64,000 nucleotides of DNA from Paramecium sonneborni (lineage: Eukaryota; Ciliophora; Oligohymenophorea; Peniculida; Parameciidae): assembly GCA_905182985.1 (NCBI GenBank), contig CAJJDN010000016.1, positions 346,577 through 410,576 on the forward strand, given 5' to 3'. The notes under the pieces were generated by a model that saw only the letters and a program-made list of their open reading frames with translations, searched no databases and was not told the origin of the DNA. The position numbers were made by a program, and so were the translations under genes. Of this stretch, positions 57,504 to 64,000 are shown piece by piece. Each line of letters begins with the position of its first letter. Positions within the stretch are counted from its first letter, which is position 1.

Positions 57504-59394
57504 TCATTTTAGTCTCTCAAACTTTTACAACACTTTTTTTGATAATGCCTCTATTTCTAATAGATTGTCATTTTCATAATATTATTTGAAATTGAATTGT
57601 TAATTTGTAAGTTTGTCATCAAATTAAAAAGTTTCTTCTAATCGAATGCAGTCTAAAACTCTATCAGCATGGATCCATTATTAACGATTCTTAAATATAT
57701 AGATAGAAATAGATTACTTGATCTTAAGCTTTTGTTTTTTTAAGAGTTTCAATCAATAATTTAGAATAGTCTACTAAACATTTGACTAAAATTTATTAAT
57801 CATTCTATTTAAAGTTATTATTGATAGCTTTTTTAATAGCATCATCTATTCTAGGTCTTTATTAAATTTAAATGCTAATTTTTTCATAAATAGAATCAAA
57901 ATATGATTTGAATACATCAAACTCTTTAGAGATATAGGTATGAATATCTTTATAATCTTTGCTTTAAGTAAATTATTCCCAAAATCTATAATATTAATAT
58001 AAATAATAAATTACTCTAATCCGTAACAATTTTATTTATCTTGTAAAAGAGTTTTAAGGAAATCTATTAATTATAATAATTTCTTAACAAGCAAAAAGCC
58101 TGTAACATCATAATTTTGAATAGTTTAATTATTCATAGCTTCTTCAGCAACAGATGCTAGAAATACATAAATATTTCTTTCATGTAAAATTCTATTAGCA
58201 TTTCTTTTTTTAGCTTTGATTTCTTTTTCTCTTTAAGTTTCCTTATCAGTAACTTCTTCATTACCAATATCTTAAACAGCTCCTTAAGTACTTTAAACAG
58301 TTTTAGCTGAATCTTATCTAGCTAAATTATTTTCTTCTTATGGTTTCTTTAATAGAGGTCCTACATATTATTATTATTGATTTTAAGGACCCTTTTAAGC
58401 TACTTACATAGCAAAATTATTTAAATCTTCCTTTTTTTTAATTTCTGCTGGATGATCAATAACCATATTATTTTTAATGTAGAATTTACTCATATTCATC
58501 ATTAATTCTCCTCCTTTTAATGTAGTTTCTAAATCTTTCTTTAATTTTTCCTCTTAATAGAAATTGATTTCATGATTAAATAAATCATCCCAAGATATTC
58601 TATTTTTAGGATTTACGACAAGCATTTTTTTTAATAAATCTTCTGCAGTAGGTGATATATTATTCACTTTTCTATTAATAACAAATTGTTTAGTTTAAAT
58701 GTTCTTTAATAATTCAACCATATTAGTGGCTGTAAATGGAGACTTTCCAAATAATAGTTCATAAAAACAAGTACCAATTGACCAAATGTCTGCTTTACTG
58801 TCATATTCTTAATTATTAAGTACTTCTGGAGCCATATTGAGAGGAGATCCTAACATTGTAGTGGCTAATCCTTAATTATCATTCAAAAGTTTAGAAAATC
58901 CAAAATCAGCTATTTTTATATTGCCATCATGTTTTAGGATATTTGCCAATTTAAAGTCTCTATGCATTATCTTATTCTTCACAAGTGTTTTAAACCCATT
59001 AATAATCTATAATAAGTAATCTACAGCTTCTTCTTCTAGTAAAAATTTCTTTTGTTTTATGTACTCTAAATTTAAATAATTATTATTACATGATAGATCA
59101 CCTTCATTGCAGTATTCCATAATCAAATAAATGTTGTTGGCTGTCTTCTTTATATCATATAACTTTATGATATTGTCATTATTGCAAGTCCTCAGCACCT
59201 TTATTTCATTTTCTAACAACTCCGTAAACTTTCCTTTCAGCAGTTCCCTATATATATATACACACTATATACCTCTTTACACATTTCACTGCTATGTCAA
59301 CATTTGTTTATTTATTATATCCTTTGAACACTTCACCAAATTATCCTTTTCCTATACTTCTCTCGAGCACATAGCTATCAACTACTTTTGGCAT
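57504..59394 (-). CDS. ULK/Atg1-like serine/threonine protein kinase, 602 aa, 3 introns
   Basis: Introns of 25, 29 and 28 nt leave 603 codons. The N-terminal kinase domain (about 8-280) has the Gly-loop [21 protein letters not shown] (catalytic Lys), hinge [13 protein letters not shown], catalytic [16 protein letters not shown], and [12 protein letters not shown], all intact. The hinge, the short GDL segment and the SPLNMAPE activation loop fit the ULK/Atg1 group. The C-terminal half is Gln-rich then helical ([39 protein letters not shown]), as in Atg1 relatives. Probably regulates autophagy or a ciliary process. It starts only 20 bp from the divergent anamorsin gene. Confidence 0.8.
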
Positions 59395-59414
59395 TTATAT
59401 TTTAAATTATATTA
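59395..59414. promoter_or_regulatory. 20-bp divergent spacer between kinase and anamorsin start codons
   Basis: Only 20 bp separate the two ATGs, all A/T. The promoters of both genes must overlap each other's 5' coding sequence or share this spacer, and 5' UTRs must be extremely short. Confidence 0.5.
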
Positions 59415-60251
59415 ATGAACCTTAAAATCACAAATAATTAACAATCCTCTATAAATGATTCACTAATAATTACCAATTTAGATTAAACACACCTTTTTAG
59501 AGATGATACATTTAATAAAATTGAATGTGATTAATAAATAACTTTGAAAGATGCAGTTTAGATTTCATAGATATTGAAAGATCGTAAAATATTAAATATA
59601 TCATAAAGAGGGAGTTTTAATTTATGAAGGCGAAATGAATGAATAGATTGTAATATATCTTTAGGCTAGTGGATTATATAATTAAGGTGAAGGGAAATTT
59701 ATAAAGCAAGTATTATAAATTAAGAAGATGAATATTCCAGTATAAGAATTCAATAATTGTTATGGGAAATATGATTACATAGAATAGAAATTTTTAAATC
59801 AAATTAATTTATTTAAATAAGTAGATATAAATTAGAAATAAGAAATAATTGATGAAAATGAGTTATTAGATGATGGTGTTTAAGTAAAATAGGTAGAAAG
59901 TTGTGCAACTAAACCTAGAGCATGTGCTAATTGCACTTGTGGAAGAAAAGAAATGGAGTAAGAATAAATATGATAATAATTTTTTAGAGAGAAATAAGAT
60001 TAAGAAGAGTTATTAGAATAATTAAAAAATAATTCTATAAAAGGTTGTGGTAATTGTTATTTAGGGGATGCTTTTCGTTGTGCAAACTGTCCTTACAGAG
60101 GTATATAGAATAAAATTTATCATAAGGATTACCTGCATTCAAGGATGGAGAATAAGTGAAAGTCTTATAAGAAGATGTGTTTTTATAAGAAGAAAATGAA
60201 GAATAAGATTAAATTAAATTGGAGAATGGAAAAGTCAAATTAAAGATTTGA
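59415..60251 (+). CDS. DRE2: Anamorsin / Dre2 Fe-S assembly protein, 251 aa, 3 introns
   Basis: Dre2 passes electrons from Tah18 to cytosolic iron-sulfur cluster assembly. Introns of 25, 30 and 26 nt leave 252 codons. The C-terminal half carries both cluster motifs: CATKPRACANCTCGRKE (motif A, C-x7-C-x2-C-x-C) and GCGNCYLGDAFRCANCPYRG (motif B, C-x2-C-x7-C-x2-C), followed by GLPAFKDGEQVKV, all typical of anamorsins. The N-terminal part (ITLKDAVQISQILKDQGVLI, IYLQASGLYNQGEGKF) is a shortened version of the methyltransferase-like domain. All three introns are needed to keep these motifs in one frame. Confidence 0.9.
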
Positions 60252-60385
60252 TATATATTTATATTAAGAATAATTAATTAAGTAGAATGTTTCCTTATTA
60301 ATATAAAATACTTTTATTATTTTTGTATTGAATTTGTTTAATTGAATAGAAAAATTGGAAAGTGGATAATAATATGTAAAATTTT

Positions 60386-60607
60386 ATGTTTAAGATTATT
60401 TTGTGTTATAAAGAAATAAGCAATTATGATTATTTACCATAAGAAATTCAGAAATAGATAATAATTCAGAGTTTAAGTGAGGAAAATATTATAAGATATA
60501 CATGAATGAAATTAGAGAATAAAATTATAAGTTAGATTGAATAGTATAGAATAGATTTGATCATATATGATTTTACGTTTGATTCTATTGAGTCTTTGAA
60601 TTTATGA
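60386..60607 (+). pseudogene. Short ORF with one in-frame TGA, F-box-like
   Basis: From ATG 60386 the frame reads MFKIILCYKEISNYDYLPQE and IQKQIIIQSLSEENIIRYT. It meets TGA at 60503-60505, then continues MKLENKIISQIEQYRIDLII, YDFTFDSIESLNL to TGA 60605-60607. LPQEIQKQIIIQSL recalls an F-box start. No intron removes the TGA. The final stop is 10 bp before the next gene's ATG. Possibly a pseudogene. Confidence 0.35.
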
Positions 60608-60617
60608 TTAATAATTA

Positions 60618-62170
60618 ATGCGCTAACAATAACAATTACCAAGGTTGTCAGAAGATGAATAATTTCCTGGTCGTTTACATACACAATCTAGAAAACTCAA
60701 GTTTGGAAGTACATTATTGAATCATAAATGAATTTTAGCAACTGAAAACTTTAACAAGAAATCAAAAAAACAAAGTCCCATGGCTGAGTCTTAATTCATT
60801 AAATAAATTGATAACAAATTAGAATAATACAATAAAGATATTGAGCAACGAAATGATATGATTGTTACTATAGAAAAAGGTTTTGAATCTGTTAGACAAG
60901 AATTGATTAAAGAGAAATTATTAAATGAAGAAAAAACTAAACAATTATAAGATTTAGGATAATAATATCAAGCTGCTCAATCAAAACTCAAATCTGTTCA
61001 TGAATCAAATAAAAATATAGGACAATCAAATACTGATAAGGATAGAGATAAAATCTAGTAATTAGAAACCGTTTAAAAAGCTATTCAGACAAAAGAATAT
61101 TAATTAAATTAAACTATAGACTCACTCAATAATCAATTGAATGATATTGCTCATAAAATTAAAACTAAAGAAGACATGCCAGATGATTCTAAAAAATTAA
61201 AAGACTCAATTAGAAAAAGTGAAGTATTTATAAGTAATCTTATTATTCTAAGGAGAAAAAATATAAATCATAGGCTATAATGGATGAACTTAAAAAGAGT
61301 TTAGAATCCATATCAGCAGAGAAGTTATTAATTAAAAATTAAATGGACCTATATAAAAAAGAATACCTTGCCAAAGAAGAATGCTTATCCACTGAATTTA
61401 ACAATACTTAAAATAAAGTTAAAGAATTGTAGAAAGAAAAGAACCAATTATAAGAACAAATTAAGAAGTAGCCTATAAATTCTTAGGATTAGAATAATAA
61501 ATTATAAGAAACCATCAATTAATTAAAATAACAATTAGCTGAACAAAACAAATCTAAAGATGTATAAATTACATATTCTATATAAGAAAGAAATAAATTA
61601 ATGGAAAGGAAATCTTGATATTTAGGTCAAAAATTTCGATCAATTGACTCAATAAATTGAAGAATATAAATTAAAAATTGAAACAACATCTAAAAACTTA
61701 GCAGAAAAAACTAATTCAGTTGAATAAATTAGCAAATCTATTGGAGAGTCTGAAAAAGTACTTAGAGATTAATAAACAGAAATTAAATAATTGAATCAAA
61801 AAATAGAAGATTGCAATAAAAAACTAGGAGATTCAAAACCTAAAAATATGTCTTAAGTTATAGAAACTATTGCCATATTGGAAAAAACACATGTATTTCA
61901 TGATTTCTTAAATTTTAGAAAGAAATCTAAAAAGGCCTTGCTTGTACTTTCTGCAATAAATTCATTAAATAGCCAGTAACAATTATCCCTTGTGGTCATT
62001 CCTATTGTTTTGAATGCAAAAAAGGATATTAAAAAGAATGTTTCAAATGTGGACCTAAATTGAAAATTGAAGCCATGTATAGAAATGAATTGTTAGATGA
62101 TATAATAGATATGGTTAAATTAGTCGAGTAAAGCATTTTGAATATGAAATAAATTACTTAAAATTAATGA
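60618..62170 (+). CDS. Coiled-coil protein with C-terminal RING finger (putative E3 ligase), 480 aa, 4 introns
   Basis: RING fingers recruit ubiquitin-conjugating enzymes. Introns of 30, 29, 25 and 26 nt leave 481 codons. After a short Gln/Arg-rich start (MRQQQQLPRLSEDEQFPGR) the protein is coiled coil from about residue 60 to 385 (IEKGFESVRQELIKEKLLNE, QQIEEYKLKIETTSKNLAE). The last 80 residues contain a C3HC4-type RING: CTFCNKFIKQPVTIIPCGHS then YCFECKKGYQKECFKCGPK. All eight zinc ligands are visible. The domain order coiled coil then RING resembles BRE1-type or similar ligases, but a specific identity is not claimed. Confidence 0.8.
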
Positions 62171-62451
62171 AATACTTTTTAAATAAATAGAATTCAGCCT
62201 TTCCTAGCTCTTCCAAATATATTAGAATCTAAAACCAAAGATAAGACATAATTATTTAGAATTATACTTAATTTCCAATAATTCTTATTTTTTATTTTCA
62301 TGCAAAATCATCAAAACCATCAAAAAAATCAAATATAATTTTATGATAATAATTTATATTCCAAATCTTAAGATTACTTTTCTATAAAATAACTTAACAG
62401 ATTTTGAACAGATCCTTTTAGATCTCTTTTGGGTGTTATCATAATTTTTAT

Positions 62452-63251
62452 TCAAATAATTTTAGAACATTAGTTTTTATTATCAAGAATTATCCAAGTA
62501 AATTAAGATTCAATCTTATAAATTTACATTCTGCATATTAAAGATTAGTTAATGAAATTAAGAATACCCTCAAAAATTATAGGCTTTTTGCTTTTAATTT
62601 GACTAACTATAAATTAGAAAGAATGCAAATAAATTTCTTTTTTATAGTGATCATTATTGAACCACCTCAAGATAACTAGAATTTACAAAATTCTACTTTT
62701 ACCAGCTGCAGACATTTCATACAACAAAATATGAAATAAATTTTTATGTTCTAGAATTAACTTAATATTTAAAAATAATTATTACACAGATTGGTAAGCA
62801 AATATATTTCTTTAACTAAATCTGATTCTTCTTTTTTTAAACTTTAATAGAACTCTTTTGATTTTTTCATAAATAAAAATAATCCAATGACCGACTTAAA
62901 TAACTTAAATGTTCAGATATATATTGAATATAAGTTTTAATGTATTTTGCTAAAATTTAAAGTGAAGATTTCAAATTTATATATAAGAAGTAACTTTTTC
63001 AATGACATAATTTGTTAGAAACACTTAACTTTTGCAGAAGGGATAATCTTATATGTACATAATCTAATTTTAGCATGTTTAGGCAAATTTTCAAAATGAA
63101 TACTTTTGATTGATTCTTTGATAACAAATGCATTTTGGTAATTTTCTACAGTTAATTTTTAAAGCTTTTTCTCTAAAAGAACTTTTATTACTTAAATTTT
63201 GTTTAAATTTATACAAATATTACTATTAAAAATCAAAACACAAAAATTCAT
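62452..63251 (-). pseudogene. Possible PI3-kinase C2-domain remnant and following fragments
   Basis: From a minus ATG at 63251 a 112-aa frame reads FCVLIFNSNICINLNKIQVI, KLTVENYQNAFVIKESIKS and IHFENLPKHAKIRLCTYKI before TGA at 62913-62915. The LPKHAKIRLCTYKI stretch resembles the C2 domain of class III PI3-kinases (LPR-A-L..T-Y). Further helical pieces follow in other frames (MKKSKEFYQSLKKEESDLVK from 62870; MSAAGKSRILQILVILRWF from 62715). No kinase core follows, so this would be a relic. A 250-codon plus-strand frame over the same DNA is an alternative; I prefer the minus strand for composition. Confidence 0.3.
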
Positions 63252-63531
63252 TTTCTTGCTTTCTGATTAATTATTCTTGAAACAATTTCTTCAATTTGAT
63301 TGCTCATTTCCTTTTCAAATTTTAAAAATTTGAAGGATGTCGATTTATATTTATCAGAACTGATTTCTTCATTTCTTTCTAACATACCGTAATAAACTTT
63401 AATTTCATTTTATAATTCCTTATAATTACTCTCTATTTTACATTAACTGCGTTAGTAAATAAAGCTAAACTTCTTTAACTCTCTAATTTTTATTATTATG
63501 ACTATTATTGTCTCTATTAATTGAGTGACAT
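63248..63531 (-). CDS. Small coiled-coil protein, 86 aa, 1 intron
   Basis: A 23-nt intron leaves 87 codons: MSLNQQRQQQSQQQKLESQR, SLALFTNAVNELQNEIKVYY, GMLERNEEISSDKYKSTSF, then KFEKEMSNQIEEIVSRIINQ and KARK. It is Gln-rich and helical, of a size similar to small tubulin- or prefoldin-type cofactors, but no family is recognised. The splice is convincing because it joins two frames of like composition. Its TGA overlaps the ATG of the downstream minus-strand frame (ATGA). Confidence 0.6.
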
Positions 63532-64000
63532 TTTTATAAAATAAATAAATATTCATTTGTTTTATTAAATTTCAACGTAATTATTTATTAATATGATTGT
63601 AAAAATTTAATATTATGTAATGGAAATACTAAAATTTAAAAGATAAAAGTAATACTAATTTCATAAAGTTACAAAGTTATTAATACTCTTCACGTAATTT
63701 ATAAATTTTCTTATGAATTACATAATCAATTTTTATTAATATATTTGTAGCTCTATTATCTTTTTTAGCTTATAATTTTGGATAAATAATAATATAAGAA
63801 CATTTAAATAATTATGCTCTGAAAATTTCCATTAAAAATAAAACGAATAAATAATTAAAAATTTTTGAGAATAGAATTTTTAAAGGATTAATTAATTGAG
63901 TATTGTTAAAAGTAATATAAATAAGATATGATAGAAATTTGGAGTAGAACTTAAAAATAAAATAAGTTGAATAATTAATTTATAAATAGTTATGAATTAG
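63532..64000. other. AT-rich end of window, no feature seen
   Basis: About 470 bp of A/T-rich DNA with no supportable gene, and no telomeric repeat at the edge. Confidence 0.35.

Noticed and set aside
62341..63100. 250-codon open plus-strand frame without an early ATG
   Set aside because: The minus strand has better-composed frames, and the plus frame lacks a start; kept only as an alternative.
1..64000. CRISPR arrays, tRNA/rRNA genes, bacterial operons, telomeric repeats
   Set aside because: No such structures were seen by eye; the genetic code and micro-introns show a ciliate macronuclear genome.

Overview
The window is ciliate macronuclear DNA, almost certainly from Paramecium. It is very AT-rich, genes sit close together on both strands, and long reading frames appear only when TAA and TAG are read as glutamine and TGA is the sole stop (genetic code 6). 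About 66 introns of 20-31 nt, nearly all GTA...AG, restore frame or remove TGA codons; spliced lengths come out as whole codons in every model I counted. Family content fits: alveolin repeats, an axonemal CFAP100 protein, MORN and coiled-coil proteins. Bacterial promoter, RBS and terminator categories do not apply. I saw no rRNA or tRNA gene, CRISPR array, transposon or telomeric repeat.

Layout. 1-10.6 kb: coiled-coil protein(-), aquaporin(+), CCCH/poly-Q protein(-), a TGA-interrupted ORF(+), a double Old Yellow Enzyme fusion(+), a small acylation-motif protein(-), an alveolin(+) and a MORN protein(-). 10.6-24.9 kb: EF-hand protein(-), 743-aa orphan(+), 156-aa protein(-), coiled-coil protein(+), a 7TM-PIP-kinase fusion(-), a headless rhodanese(+), two overlapping small ORFs(+) and a Cdc6/Orc1 ATPase(+). 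24.9-42 kb: secreted Thr/Glu-repeat protein(+), GRAM-VASt protein(-), UAS-UBX protein(-), CFAP100(+), C2H2 protein(-), TSG101/Vps23(+), a broken ORF(+), a possible pseudo-HDAC/kelch protein(-), an orphan(+) and a syntaxin(+). 42-64 kb: 111-aa protein(-), K+ channel(-), B-box/SPRY protein(+), small proteins, SLC35F6-like transporter(+), 524-aa orphan(+), TM/coiled-coil protein(-), ULK/Atg1-like kinase(-), anamorsin(+), coiled-coil RING protein(+), an 86-aa coiled-coil protein(-) and a possible PI3K C2 remnant(-).

Five places carry a single N flanked by a near-perfect direct repeat of 1.04-1.46 kb: the sequence just before the N starts again just after it. These look like unmerged contig overlaps. 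They create false extra copies of whole genes (syntaxin, 111-aa protein) and partial ones (coiled-coil, secreted, GRAM, UBX, K+ channel). True unique sequence is therefore about 5.9 kb shorter than 64 kb.

The genes do not form a pathway or operon; they are a typical mix of ciliate housekeeping, membrane traffic, cortex/cilium and signalling genes. The most unusual items are the GPCR-PIPK fusion with a degenerate kinase, the possible pseudo-HDAC/kelch fusion, the tandem OYE fusion with altered active-site residues, and several coding-like frames interrupted by TGA.
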